Assembly: GCA_013298815.1 (NCBI GenBank)
Contig: JAAFJF010000036.1
Coordinates: 1-33,756 of the forward strand
Origin: Polaromonas sp.
Lineage (GTDB): Bacteria; Pseudomonadota; Gammaproteobacteria; Burkholderiales; Burkholderiaceae_C
DNA length: 33,756 bases
Reading direction: 5' to 3'
Shown piece by piece: positions 24,516-32,843 of this stretch (positions are counted from its first letter, which is position 1; every line of letters begins with the position of its first letter). The notes under the pieces are model-generated. The model was not told the DNA's origin. It did not search any database and worked only from the letters and a program-made list of their open reading frames with translations. Made by a program: the position numbers and the translations under genes.

Positions 24516-25723
24516 TATCTTTCAAATACCTGTGGTCACGTCCACTGGCTGCGGCTTTAAACGTTCTTTTGCTCGCACTGGGCGTCGCATCCATCACGCT
24601 GGTTTTACTCATCAGCAGCCAAATCGACCATGCTTTTGAGCGCGATTTGAAGGGGATTGACGTCGTCGTCGGCGCAAAGGGCAGCCCGATGCAGCTGATT
24701 TTGGCGGGCGTATTCCACATCGACGTGCCATCGGGCAATATTCCACTGGCTGAGGTTCAAAGTCTTCAAAAAGATGCTCGTGTGGAGAGCTTGATTCCGC
24801 TGAGCTTGGGCGACAGTTTTAGAGGTTTCCGCATTGTGGGCACGACGGCGGACTATGTGACGCATTACGAAGCAAAACTGGCAAACACGGCGGTAAAAAA
24901 CGTGATGTTCAAAGCGCCGTTAGAAGCAGTTATCGGCGCTGAAGTAGCTGCCAGTACAGGTTTGACCGCCGGCAACAGTTTTATCGGCTCGCACGGGCTA
25001 GGTGCGGAAGGCCATCCTCACGGCAGTACGCCTTACCAGGTTACGGGTGTGCTTGCGTCCTGTCATTGTGTGCTGGACAGGTTGATTTTGACGGCGACCG
25101 AATCTGTCTGGCGCGTGCATGAAAAAGCCATTGAGGGCGATACGCCGTTGGATGCGGAAGACAAAAAAGCCATTGAAGACGACCGCGAGGTGACGATGGC
25201 GCTGATTCGCTACAAAAGTCCCCTCGCAGCGGTGAGTTTTCCGCGTTTTGTGAACACGACGACCAATATGCAAGCCGCTGCGCCCGCCATTGAAATCACC
25301 CGCTTGCTGCGCATGGTGGGTGTGGGGACAGACGTTTTGCGCGGTTTTGGTGCGGTTTTGCTGCTCACAGCGGGTTTGAGCGTGTTTATCGCCCTGTGGA
25401 ACGCCGTGCGCGAGCGCCGCGCAGACTTGGCCATGTTGCGCATGCTGGGCGCTAGCCCGCAAAAAGTGGCGGGTCTGCTGGTGTGCGAGGCGCTGTGGTT
25501 GGCGCTGCTGGCTTCTGTTTTGGGGTTATTTCTCGGTCACCTCTTGACAGGTGCTGTAGGCTATTTATTGCAGGCTGAAAGATCGTTGCCAGTCACCGGT
25601 TTTATTTGGCTTGTTCAGGAGTGGGCGATACCGGCTGCAGCGGCTGTTGTCGCTGTTTTGGCTGCGTTGATACCTGCTGTTGCGGCGTATCGGGTAGATG
25701 TTCAATCATTGCTGAAATCTTAA
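24500..25723 (+). CDS. FtsX/MacB-like ABC permease of the zinc island
   Basis: This 407-residue permease has a first transmembrane helix at about 14-36 (LNVLLLALGVASITLVLLIS), a periplasmic domain (about 40-270) and three C-terminal helices (about 275-300, 325-350, 370-395). RERRADLAMLRMLGASPQKV is the conserved cytoplasmic coupling segment. The periplasmic part contains GSHGLGAEGHPHG and CHC, a local His/Cys concentration that might bind zinc (inference). Its start codon overlaps the ATPase stop (ATGA) and lies inside the dispersed repeat; I see no separate Shine-Dalgarno. It probably works with the Zur-linked ATPase and the small secreted proteins downstream. Confidence 0.88.
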   Translation: MNIIALSFKYLWSRPLAAALNVLLLALGVASITLVLLISSQIDHAFERDLKGIDVVVGAKGSPMQLILAGVFHIDVPSGNIPLAEVQSLQKDARVESLIPLSLGDSFRGFRIVGTTADYVTHYEAKLANTAVKNVMFKAPLEAVIGAEVAASTGLTAGNSFIGSHGLGAEGHPHGSTPYQVTGVLASCHCVLDRLILTATESVWRVHEKAIEGDTPLDAEDKKAIEDDREVTMALIRYKSPLAAVSFPRFVNTTTNMQAAAPAIEITRLLRMVGVGTDVLRGFGAVLLLTAGLSVFIALWNAVRERRADLAMLRMLGASPQKVAGLLVCEALWLALLASVLGLFLGHLLTGAVGYLLQAERSLPVTGFIWLVQEWAIPAAAAVVAVLAALIPAVAAYRVDVQSLLKS

Positions 25724-25747
25724 CTTTTTATTTTTTGGAGAATTTTT

Positions 25748-26002
25748 ATGTTGAAAACTTTATTGACAGTCGTTTCTTTGGTGTTGTTGTCTGCAACTTC
25801 CACCTCATTTGCTGCTGAAACACATGGTGACAAAGAGCGTAAAGTGGATATCGAGCGCCATAAAGCGATGGCAAAAGCACACACAGATGCTGCGATATGC
25901 TTAGAATCAGGCAAAAAAGAAGAGGTTTGCGAAAAAGCGCTCCAAGCAGCATGTAAAGGCTTGGCCATCGGTAAAGATTGTGGGATGAAACATGTTCATT
26001 AA
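25748..26002 (+). CDS. Small secreted Cys/His protein of the zinc island
   Basis: This 84-residue protein has a signal peptide (MLKTLLTVVSLVLLSATSTS, cleavage likely after SFAA). The mature part is charged and helical with four Cys (AICLESG, EVCEK, AACKG, KDCGM) and a His-containing tail (MKHVH). The four Cys could form two disulfides in the periplasm or, with the His, bind metal. GGAG lies seven bases upstream of the ATG. It sits between the MacB-like permease gene and the DUF3299 gene, overlapping the latter by 11 bases, so it belongs to the zinc operon. I do not recognise a named family. Confidence 0.75.
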   Translation: MLKTLLTVVSLVLLSATSTSFAAETHGDKERKVDIERHKAMAKAHTDAAICLESGKKEEVCEKALQAACKGLAIGKDCGMKHVH

Positions 26003-26513
26003 GTTTGTGACAGCTGCACTGATTTTTTGCAGCGCATTATTTTCTAGCGTATCAGCCAATGCGCAGCTGAGTTCTCCTATTGCTGGAGGCGCACCAGCAG
26101 GCAAGGGCGCTGGCGTTCACAGCCCCAATAGCCCGTTCAAGCCCTTGCAGGAGCGTGCGGATGTGCTGCCTTGGTCGCTGTTGACTGATGTGAAAACCAA
26201 AAATATCAAAGGTAACATCGTGCCCGTGTTCAACGCCGCACAAATGGCGCTGAACCAGCGCAGCCAGCGGGTTCAAGGCTTCATGATGCCATTGGATCCA
26301 GGTGAAAAGCAGACCCATTTTTTGCTGAGCTCCGTGCCTTTGAATTGTGGTTTTTGTACCCCCGGCGGACCCGAGAGCATGATTGAAGTGCGCACCAAAA
26401 CGGGCGTGAGATACAGCATGGAGCCTGTCGTTGTGGAGGGCAATTTTCAAGTTTTGGTGAATGACCCATTTGGGGTGTACTACAAGATTGCGGATGCGAG
26501 TCCAGTCAAATAG
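25992..26513 (+). CDS. DUF3299 family secreted protein
   Basis: This 173-residue protein has a signal peptide (residues 1-24, ending SANA). The DUF3299 core includes LPWSLLTDVKTK, QRVQGFMMPLDPGE, then VPLNCGFCTPGGPESM with a Cys pair, and VEGNFQVLVNDPFGVYY near the end. DUF3299 proteins are periplasmic or lipoprotein-like, of unknown biochemical role, and recur in Zur-controlled MacB-like operons. The NCGFC cysteines could bind metal or form a disulfide. It overlaps the preceding small gene by 11 bases and closes the zur-led operon. Confidence 0.88.
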   Translation: MFIKFVTAALIFCSALFSSVSANAQLSSPIAGGAPAGKGAGVHSPNSPFKPLQERADVLPWSLLTDVKTKNIKGNIVPVFNAAQMALNQRSQRVQGFMMPLDPGEKQTHFLLSSVPLNCGFCTPGGPESMIEVRTKTGVRYSMEPVVVEGNFQVLVNDPFGVYYKIADASPVK

Positions 26514-26529
26514 TCTCATCGAATGCCTC

Positions 26530-26563
26530 ATTATCTCAAGTGTTGCGTAGATAATCACAACAC
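26530..26563 (+). promoter_or_regulatory. Interleaved inverted repeats in the uppP leader
   Basis: ATTATCT (26530-26536) pairs with AGATAAT (26549-26555). GTGTTG (26540-26545) pairs with CAACAC (26558-26563). The two perfect stems interlock, so RNA could form either hairpin or an H-type pseudoknot. They end 23 bases before the uppP ATG. Confidence 0.45.
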
Positions 26564-26586
26564 ATAAATTTAACAAGGAATTCGTT

Positions 26587-27420
26587 ATGGACGCCATTTT
26601 GCTGCTCAAAGCCGCCATCATGGGATTGGTCGAAGGGTTGACCGAGTTTTTGCCGATTTCTTCGACGGGGCATTTGATTTTGGCGGGTGCGCTATTGGGG
26701 TTTGACGACGATAAAGCTAAGGTTTTTGATATTGCCATCCAAACCGGCGCTATTTTTGCGGTGATTTTGGTTTACTGGCAAAAGATTCGCAACACAGTTG
26801 TCACACTGCCCAGCTCCAAGTTGTCACAGCGTTTCGCCATCAATGTGTTGATAGCGTTTACGCCAGCGGTGGTTTTAGGGCTGTTGTTTGGCAAAGCTAT
26901 CAAGGCGAATTTGTTCAACCCCGTCGTGGTGGCGAGCACATTTATCATCGGCGGATTCATTATTTTGTGGGCTGAAAAACGCCATGAAAATAACCCTAAA
27001 CTGGCTGCCATACAAGATGTTGACCAAATGACGCATTGGGATGCCCTAAAAGTCGGTTTGGTGCAGTGCTTGGCGATGATTCCAGGCACCAGCCGCAGTG
27101 GTGCCACCATCATTGGCGGCATGCTCCTAGGCTTAAGCCGCAAAGCTGCGACTGATTTTTCGTTTTACTTGGCGATTCCAACGCTGATTGGCGCAGGCGC
27201 TTACAGCTTGTATAAAGAACGCGGCCTCCTGTCCATGGCAGATGCGCCCATGTTTGGTGTGGGGCTGTTTGTGTCGTTTATCAGCGCTTGGCTATGCATT
27301 CGTTGGCTGCTCAAATTTATCGCGACGCACAGTTTTGTGGGTTTTGCGTATTACCGTATAGCGTTTGGTTTGATTGTGCTGCTGACCGCTTGGCAGGGTT
27401 GGATCAAGTGGGGGGCTTGA
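26587..27420 (+). CDS. uppP: Undecaprenyl-diphosphatase (BacA family)
   Basis: This 277-residue polytopic enzyme removes a phosphate from undecaprenyl diphosphate, recycling the lipid carrier for peptidoglycan and conferring bacitracin tolerance. The family motifs are intact: [17 protein letters not shown] (residues 16-32, catalytic Glu16/Glu20 and His29) and [17 protein letters not shown] (the Arg/Ser loop). About eight hydrophobic helices are visible. AAGGA lies about eight bases before the ATG. It stands alone, 73 bases after DUF3299, and its leader holds two interleaved inverted repeats. It converges on the minus-strand hydrolase gene. Confidence 0.95.
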   Translation: MDAILLLKAAIMGLVEGLTEFLPISSTGHLILAGALLGFDDDKAKVFDIAIQTGAIFAVILVYWQKIRNTVVTLPSSKLSQRFAINVLIAFTPAVVLGLLFGKAIKANLFNPVVVASTFIIGGFIILWAEKRHENNPKLAAIQDVDQMTHWDALKVGLVQCLAMIPGTSRSGATIIGGMLLGLSRKAATDFSFYLAIPTLIGAGAYSLYKERGLLSMADAPMFGVGLFVSFISAWLCIRWLLKFIATHSFVGFAYYRIAFGLIVLLTAWQGWIKWGA

Positions 27421-27436
27421 GTATATCTATATAAAA

Positions 27437-27490
27437 TACTCCTCTAGCCGGCGTATTTGCTGCCTAAGTAGCTATTATAAATATAGCAAA
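27437..27490 (+). repeat. Dispersed hairpin repeat, copy 6
   Basis: CTCTAGCCGGCGTATTTGCT, then GCCTAAGTAGC and TATTATAAATATAGC, fills the gap between the convergent uppP and hydrolase genes. Stem 1 keeps pairing by a G-U (GCUGC/GUAGC). Stem 2 (GCTAT/ATAGC) is unchanged although its loop differs. Confidence 0.88.
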
Positions 27491-27497
27491 TCTTGCT

Positions 27498-28304
27498 TTA
27501 AAGCATTGTCTTGATAGCGGCATCAATCGCCGCCGCTGCTTCTATCGGCATCTCCATGGGGAACAAATGTGAGCCCGGAAGCATTTGAATCCGACCTTTG
27601 GCGAGCTTGTTCGTCATCGTCATACCGACTTGCTGCATTTCTAGCGAATCTTCACCACCAATAAACGCCACCGGACATTGCAAAGGGTGGCGCTTGATGA
27701 GTCGGTCTAGGTTATGCGGCAGGGTGTTGTAAAACGCGGTTTCTATCGCGCGGTCAAAGCTCAACACGCGTTTGCCCGTTTTTGCATCATCGTGGGTGCA
27801 ATGTGTGATGTAGTCTTGCAGCATCTGCGGATGCCATTTGGCAAACATTTTCTTGCTGGCAAAATGCGCTAGTGCTGCCTCGGCGCTATCCCAACTGTAG
27901 CGTCGGTTTTGGCTGATTTTGCCTGGTGATATCGAACCTACCAGCTGCGTGACCTTGGCAAACTGTAATGTTTTAGCCCGCCAGCCACCCAAAATAGGTG
28001 AATCCAGCAACACCACGCCGCACGACAGCTCAGGGTGTTTGCAGCTGGTCATCAAGCTTAAAAATCCACCTAAAGAGTGACCTACCAAAAAGGCGGGTTC
28101 ACCTGCTTTTTGTACCTCCACAGCCGCAAACTGCGCTAGTTCTTTCGCAATATGTGGCCAGTTGCTGGTGACTGGGAGTTGCGGGTTGTGACCAAATTTC
28201 TCCAATGCTTTGACCGTATGACCCCGCGCCCGCAAGCTGCGAAACAACACGCCATAAGTACCAGCAGGGAAGCTGTTAGCGTGCGAAAAAATAATCAATG
28301 CCAT
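27498..28304 (-). CDS. Alpha/beta hydrolase
   Basis: This 268-residue cytoplasmic alpha/beta hydrolase has FSHANSF as the oxyanion region near the N-terminus, GHSLGG (about residues 94-99) as the nucleophile elbow, GGEDSLE carrying the probable acid and a C-terminal GSHLFPME with the probable catalytic His. No signal peptide is present. The substrate is unknown; the nearest general class is esterase/lipase-like hydrolases. It follows the Anbu gene by 27 bases on the same strand, and may be the last gene of the suhB-mutS-Anbu run. Confidence 0.85.
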   Translation of the reverse strand: MALIIFSHANSFPAGTYGVLFRSLRARGHTVKALEKFGHNPQLPVTSNWPHIAKELAQFAAVEVQKAGEPAFLVGHSLGGFLSLMTSCKHPELSCGVVLLDSPILGGWRAKTLQFAKVTQLVGSISPGKISQNRRYSWDSAEAALAHFASKKMFAKWHPQMLQDYITHCTHDDAKTGKRVLSFDRAIETAFYNTLPHNLDRLIKRHPLQCPVAFIGGEDSLEMQQVGMTMTNKLAKGRIQMLPGSHLFPMEMPIEAAAAIDAAIKTML

Positions 28305-28331
28305 AAGTTTAATTTGCTAATCTGCTGAGCT

Positions 28332-29159
28332 TTAAATCAGCTTTTCTTTTTCGTTGGTGATTTTTTTCAGCGGCAGGCTTCGCGTGGCAGGCACGCGCAA
28401 TGGAACATCAGTTTTTCCGCCATTCCACATCGGCTCTTCGATACTGTCAAAAACTTCACGTAGGCGCTGCCCCCAGGTGTTGTGAAGCATCTTGAAATAG
28501 GGGTTGTTTTCATCGATACAAACCACTTTGTCGGTTTGAAACTTGTCAACCTCATACACCACCAAATCCAAGGGCAAACCAACGGACAAGTTTGATTTGA
28601 GTGTGGAATCCATAGACACAAGGGCGCATTTAGCGGCTTCGTCCAAGGGTGTAGATGGCGATATCACTCGATCCAATACGGGTTTACCATATTTTGATTC
28701 ACCCACTTGGAAGTAGGGCGTCTCTGGGGTCGCCTCAATGAAGTTTCCGGCTGAATACACCTGAAACAAACGCATTCCTTCGCCCTTGATTTGTCCGCCC
28801 AGCACCATGGACACGTTGAACTCCACGCCTGCGGCTTGCAGTGATTCAGCATCGCGCTCATACACGCGGCGGATAGCAGCGCCTAGCACACGGGCAGCGT
28901 CAAACATGCTTTTGGCGTTCCAAATGGTGATGGGCTCGCTTTCAGGCGAGTCCTTGAGTTGCTCAACTTGTAAAATTTCGCGCACTGACTGCGAAATCGA
29001 TAAATTACCAGCTGACAGCAGCACCATAAAGCGCTCTTGTGACTTCTCATACACAATCATTTTGCGAAAAGTGCTGATTTGGTCCAAACCAGCGTTGGTA
29101 CGTGAGTCAGATAAAAAAACCAACCCAGCGTTGAGTTTGATGGCGACGCAATATGTCAT
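28332..29159 (-). CDS. Anbu-type proteasome-like Ntn hydrolase
   Basis: This 275-residue protein of the ancestral-beta-subunit (Anbu) family is related to the 20S proteasome beta subunit and HslV. After Met removal, MTYCVAIKLNAGLVFLSDSR gives an N-terminal Thr nucleophile (T2). Asp D18 (SDSRTNAG) and Lys K33 (FRKM) complete the Ntn triad in proteasome positions. Anbu self-assembles into open rings or helices; its substrates are uncertain. In many bacteria it sits with alpha-E, ATP-grasp and transglutaminase-like genes. None of those is here: it lies 18 bases after mutS and before an alpha/beta hydrolase. No Shine-Dalgarno is visible. Confidence 0.88.
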   Translation of the reverse strand: MTYCVAIKLNAGLVFLSDSRTNAGLDQISTFRKMIVYEKSQERFMVLLSAGNLSISQSVREILQVEQLKDSPESEPITIWNAKSMFDAARVLGAAIRRVYERDAESLQAAGVEFNVSMVLGGQIKGEGMRLFQVYSAGNFIEATPETPYFQVGESKYGKPVLDRVISPSTPLDEAAKCALVSMDSTLKSNLSVGLPLDLVVYEVDKFQTDKVVCIDENNPYFKMLHNTWGQRLREVFDSIEEPMWNGGKTDVPLRVPATRSLPLKKITNEKEKLI

Positions 29160-29177
29160 AAAAATATCGAAAAAGTT

Positions 29178-31886
29178 TTAATGTAATTTTTTTAATGCAT
29201 ACAAGGCTTCTAAGGCCTCTTTGGGGCTCAAATTGTCTGGGTTTAATGCCGCCAAGGCAGATTCTAAAGCGCTCTTAGTCTCAACCTCAAGTTCAGCGGG
29301 TACATTGAATAAGTCTACTTGGGCTTGCGACTCCGTTTGCTTAGACTCCAGCGCCTGCAACACATGTCGCGCGTGGTTCAGTACGGGCGTCGGTATTCCA
29401 GCTAGTTTTGCAACCGCCACACCAAAACTGCGGCTGGCTGGGCCAGCCTCGATTTCGTGCAAAAACACGATGTCTGCGCCCGATTCTGCCGCGCTCACAT
29501 GCACATTGACCGCGCCGTGGTGTTCGGCGGGGAATTGCGTCAATTCAAAATAATGGGTTGCAAACAGGGTAAACGCCTGCGTTTTGTCATGCAAATGCGC
29601 CGCAATGCCGCTGGCCAGTGCCAAACCGTCCAACGTCGATGTGCCACGGCCAATCTCGTCCATCAGCACCAGTGAGTAGGGTGTGGCACTGTGCAAAATC
29701 TGCGCAGCCTCGGTCATTTCCAACATGAAGGTGGACTGCGCGTTGGCTAAGTCATCCGCAGCGCCAATGCGGGTGTGGATGGCGTCGATAGGCCCTATTC
29801 GACAACTCGCAGCGGGCACGTAGCTGCCCATGCTGGCCAAAAGCACAATCAGCGCGACTTGGCGCATGTAAGTCGATTTACCGCCCATGTTGGGGCCAGT
29901 GATGATTTGCATGCGCTGCTTGTGGCCCAGCGCGGTGTCGTTGGCGATAAATGCTGCACTTGATGTTTCCGCCAAGCGCGCCTGCACCACAGGGTGACGA
30001 CCTCGGCTGATGTCTATGCACGGTTCGCGCACGAACTGCGGGGCGCACCAGCCTAGCGTCAGCGCCCGTTCGGTCAGCGTACACAGCGCGTCCAGCGTGG
30101 CGATGGATTTGGCGAGTTGCGACAGCGGAGCGATGAAGGCTTGCAGCTCGTCCAACACCCCTTCAAACAACCACTTTTCCCGCGCCAAAGCCCGGTCTTG
30201 GGCGCTCAGGGCCTTGTCTTCAAAGGCCTTCAGCTCGGGGGTGATGAAGCGTTCGGCGTTTTTCAGGGTTTGGCGGCGGCGGTAGTCAGCGGGTACTTTG
30301 TCAGCTTGGCCGGTGCTGACCTCGATGTAAAAGCCATGCACTTTGTTGAACTGCACCCGCAGCGTGGCGATGCCAGTGCGGGCTTTTTCGCGGGTTTCCA
30401 AATCCAACAAAAAGGCGTCGCAGTTTTCGGCAATGGCGCGCAGCTCGTCCAAGTCGGCGTCAAAACCCGTGGCAATCACGCCGCCGTCGCGGATCATGGC
30501 TGACGGTTCAGGCAAGATGGCGCGTTGCAGCAGTTCCGCGCAGGCGGGCGGCGCTTCAAGTTTGTTGGCGATTTTGACGAGCAAATTGGCCGAATTTTCA
30601 TCAAATTCCTCCAAATTACCCTCTAAATCTGGCTCTAGCCGGCGTATTTGCTGCCTAAGCAGCTCTGATTTTTGTAGCGTATTGACCAATCCGACCAGTT
30701 CCCGTGGTCGCACCTGGCGCAGCGCAATGCGGGCAGTGATGCGCTCCACATCGGCGCTGCCTTTCAGGGCAAGTCGCAACGCCTGCCAAGATTGGCTGGC
30801 TTGCAAGGTAGCAATTGCATCCAGCCTTTGCGCCGCAACCGTCCGGTCGCGCAAGGGCGTGAGCAGCCAACTTTTCAGCAAGCGGCTGCCCATGCCCGTC
30901 ATGCAAGTGTCGATCAGCGAAAACAGCGTGGGCGAGTCTTCCCCGCGCAGGGTTTGCGTCAGCTCCAGGTTGCGCCGCGTGGTGGGCGGCAGGTCGATCA
31001 GCGCATCGCTCTTTTGCACCACGATGCTTTGCAAATGCGTCAACACGCGGCCTTGCGTATGCTCAGCATAGGCCATGAGCGCGCCGGCGGCGGCGTGGGC
31101 TTGTGTCAAGGTTTCGGCGTTCCAGCTCGCCAAACTGGCAGCTTTGAAGAGTTCCAGCAGCTTGCGTTGCCCTAAAGCGGCGTCAAACTGCCATTCGGCA
31201 CGGCGGGTCAGGTTGAACTTTGCCGTGCTATTTTGTTGTGCGTTCTTGAGGGTTGCTTCAAACTTGGTCGTCACGTCCGCGCTAAATAGCAACTCGCTGG
31301 GCGCGACGCGGGTGATCCAGCCTGTTAATTCATCTGGCGCACATTCAGCCAAATGCACCTCGCCCTGCATGACGCTGAGCCAGGCCAAGCCGCAGCAGTT
31401 GCGAGCCCCTTGGTGAACAGCCAGAAGCACAGATTCGGTTTTGTCGCTCAACAGGGCACTGTCTGTCAGCGTGCCGGGGGTGATGATGCGCACAACTTTA
31501 CGCTCGACCGGGCCTTTGCCGGTGACTTCACCTATCTGCTCACAAATCGCCACCGATTCGCCCAGTTTGATAAGCTTGGAGAGGTAGTTTTCAATCGCAT
31601 GAAAAGGCACGCCCGCCATGGCAATCGGCTTGCCGCCCGAGTTGCCGCGGGCGGTGAGGGTGATGTCCAACAGCCGTGCGGCCTTCTCGGCATCGTCAAA
31701 AAACAGCTCGTAAAAGTCACCCATGCGGTACAGCACCAGCGTGGTCGGGTACTCGGCTTTGATGGCCAAGTACTGCTGCATCATGGGGGTGTGGTTGCTC
31801 AAACTTGCCCCCACGCTTGCCACTTCGTGTGCTGCGCTGCCCCCCGAGGGGGTCTTCGCGCCTTGGGGCTGCCCGGCGTCGCTCAT
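29178..31886 (-). CDS. mutS: DNA mismatch repair protein MutS
   Basis: This 902-residue protein recognises mismatches and recruits MutL. The mismatch-binding F-x-E is GDFYELFF (57-63). Core and lever domains follow, then the ATPase: Walker [11 protein letters not shown] (663-672) and Walker [17 protein letters not shown] (739-754). The C-terminus ends with a short tail, [13 protein letters not shown]. Two oddities stand out. Residues about 403-421 are encoded by a dispersed-repeat copy, and this region is about 15 residues longer than in E. coli MutS. Residues 1-30 are encoded by a GC-rich palindromic element, so the ancestral start may have been a GTG or TTG near codons 22-29. It starts 19 bases after suhB. 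Confidence 0.95.
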   Translation of the reverse strand: MSDAGQPQGAKTPSGGSAAHEVASVGASLSNHTPMMQQYLAIKAEYPTTLVLYRMGDFYELFFDDAEKAARLLDITLTARGNSGGKPIAMAGVPFHAIENYLSKLIKLGESVAICEQIGEVTGKGPVERKVVRIITPGTLTDSALLSDKTESVLLAVHQGARNCCGLAWLSVMQGEVHLAECAPDELTGWITRVAPSELLFSADVTTKFEATLKNAQQNSTAKFNLTRRAEWQFDAALGQRKLLELFKAASLASWNAETLTQAHAAAGALMAYAEHTQGRVLTHLQSIVVQKSDALIDLPPTTRRNLELTQTLRGEDSPTLFSLIDTCMTGMGSRLLKSWLLTPLRDRTVAAQRLDAIATLQASQSWQALRLALKGSADVERITARIALRQVRPRELVGLVNTLQKSELLRQQIRRLEPDLEGNLEEFDENSANLLVKIANKLEAPPACAELLQRAILPEPSAMIRDGGVIATGFDADLDELRAIAENCDAFLLDLETREKARTGIATLRVQFNKVHGFYIEVSTGQADKVPADYRRRQTLKNAERFITPELKAFEDKALSAQDRALAREKWLFEGVLDELQAFIAPLSQLAKSIATLDALCTLTERALTLGWCAPQFVREPCIDISRGRHPVVQARLAETSSAAFIANDTALGHKQRMQIITGPNMGGKSTYMRQVALIVLLASMGSYVPAASCRIGPIDAIHTRIGAADDLANAQSTFMLEMTEAAQILHSATPYSLVLMDEIGRGTSTLDGLALASGIAAHLHDKTQAFTLFATHYFELTQFPAEHHGAVNVHVSAAESGADIVFLHEIEAGPASRSFGVAVAKLAGIPTPVLNHARHVLQALESKQTESQAQVDLFNVPAELEVETKSALESALAALNPDNLSPKEALEALYALKKLH
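30625..30680 (+). repeat. Dispersed hairpin repeat, copy 7 (inside mutS)
   Basis: CTCTAGCCGGCGTATTTGCT, then GCCTAAGCAGCTCTG, lies inside mutS. The mutS strand reads it as [15 protein letters not shown], in frame. Stem 1 (GCTGC-CTAA-GCAGC) is perfect; the second stem is reduced. Confidence 0.85.
31826..31885. repeat. GC-rich palindromic element at the mutS 5' end
   Basis: GCCCCCCGAGGGGG followed by CGCCTTGGGGCTGCCCGGCG is an unusually GC-rich, palindromic block. It resembles dispersed elements I associate with Comamonadaceae chromosomes. It encodes most of MutS residues 1-21 and departs in composition from the rest of the gene. Only one copy is in this window, so repeat status rests on recall. 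Confidence 0.4.
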
Positions 31887-31905
31887 AGCTGACTCTATGC
31901 GTGCT

Positions 31906-32772
31906 TTACTTCGCCGCGCGTTTCAAGCTCAACGACTCGCGCACAGCCGCTTTCTCGCCAGCGGTGGCAAACTGGCTGTACTTGCCCAACAACGTCGCCA
32001 TTTGCGCATAAACACGCGGCGTCGCTGCCATGCATTCGCCAGTTTCCAAAAAGTCAGCTTCGCCAGAGAAATTACCAACCAAGCCACCAGCTTCTTGTAT
32101 GAGTAGTGAACCTGCAGCCACATCCCATGGCTTCAAGTTTGACTCGAAAAAGCCGTCTGTGAAACCTGCTGCCACGTAAGCCAAATCCAACGCAGCTGCG
32201 CCCGGGCGGCGCACGCCAGCGCAGCGGGGCATCACGTCGCCCAGCATACTCAGGTATTTAGGTAAATTGTCGCCGGCACGATAGGGAAAACCGGTTGAGA
32301 TCAAACAGTCTTGTATCTCATTGCGCTTGCTCACGCGGATGCGTCTGTCGTTCATATACGCGCCACGGCCTTTGGTGGCTGTGAACAGGTCGTTGCGGGT
32401 GGGGTCGTACACAACAGCTTGCTCGATTTTGCCTTTCACGGCCAAAGCGATGCTGACGCAGTACACGGGCAAGCCGTGGATGAAGTTGGTGGTGCCGTCC
32501 AGCGGGTCGATGATCCATACAAATTCGGAGTCCTGCGCACCGTGTTCAGTGCCAGACTCCTCCGCCCAAATACCATGGCCTGGGTAGGCTGTGAGTAGCG
32601 TCTCAATGATGGTTTTTTCACAAGCCACGTCGACTTCGGTCACGAAGTCGTTGACTTGCTTGCTAGAGACGCGAACAGACTCAATATCCAGCGCAGCGCG
32701 GTTGATAAGAGAGCCAGCAGCACGAGCAGCCTTGACGGCCACGTTGATCATGGGGTGTAGATTGGGCGACAT
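31906..32772 (-). CDS. suhB: Inositol-1-monophosphatase family protein SuhB
   Basis: This 288-residue Mg-dependent phosphatase of the inositol monophosphatase fold has WAEESG (Glu71), [12 protein letters not shown] (Asp89, Asp92) and [15 protein letters not shown] (Asp), which together bind the metals. SuhB in proteobacteria also serves in rRNA antitermination complexes with Nus factors. Which role dominates here is unknown. Length is normal with a short Lys-containing tail. Start 32772 (MSPNLHP) or ATG 32751 (MINVAVK) are both possible, without Shine-Dalgarno. It is followed after 19 bases by mutS. The leader contains two inverted repeats at 32797-32843. Confidence 0.93.
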   Translation of the reverse strand: MSPNLHPMINVAVKAARAAGSLINRAALDIESVRVSSKQVNDFVTEVDVACEKTIIETLLTAYPGHGIWAEESGTEHGAQDSEFVWIIDPLDGTTNFIHGLPVYCVSIALAVKGKIEQAVVYDPTRNDLFTATKGRGAYMNDRRIRVSKRNEIQDCLISTGFPYRAGDNLPKYLSMLGDVMPRCAGVRRPGAAALDLAYVAAGFTDGFFESNLKPWDVAAGSLLIQEAGGLVGNFSGEADFLETGECMAATPRVYAQMATLLGKYSQFATAGEKAAVRESLSLKRAAK

Positions 32773-32796
32773 AAGTTGTAGTGAAGAGCAAGTTGG

Positions 32797-32843
32797 AAGT
32801 TACAGCGATGGTAACTTGGCGGTGATTCTATTTTAACCGCCAA
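32797..32843. terminator. Two adjacent inverted repeats between higA-like and suhB genes
   Basis: AAGTTAC (32797-32803) pairs with GTAACTT (32811-32817). TTGGCGGT (32816-32823) pairs with ACCGCCAA (32836-32843). Both are perfect. They follow the stop of the antitoxin gene on the minus strand, so the GC-rich stem could end that transcript, but no T-run follows. They could instead be a suhB leader structure. Confidence 0.35.

Noticed and set aside
25558-25585. Possible eighth repeat copy inside the zinc-island permease gene
   Set aside because: GCTGTAGGCTATTTATTGC shares only scattered bases with the repeat, lacks the CGGCG core and second stem, and codes a normal transmembrane segment.
26052-26738. 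228-residue minus-strand ORF across DUF3299 and uppP
   Set aside because: It spans two clearly real plus-strand genes and the gap between them; composition is that of an antisense shadow.
27419-27441. GAGTAT/ATACTC inverted repeat after uppP as a terminator
   Set aside because: Stem is AT-rich and short with an 11-base loop and no T-run; the adjacent dispersed repeat explains more of the gap.
30343-31071. 242-residue plus-strand ORF inside mutS
   Set aside because: Antisense to conserved MutS sequence, Ser/Arg/Cys-rich as expected of a shadow, with no motif or ribosome site.
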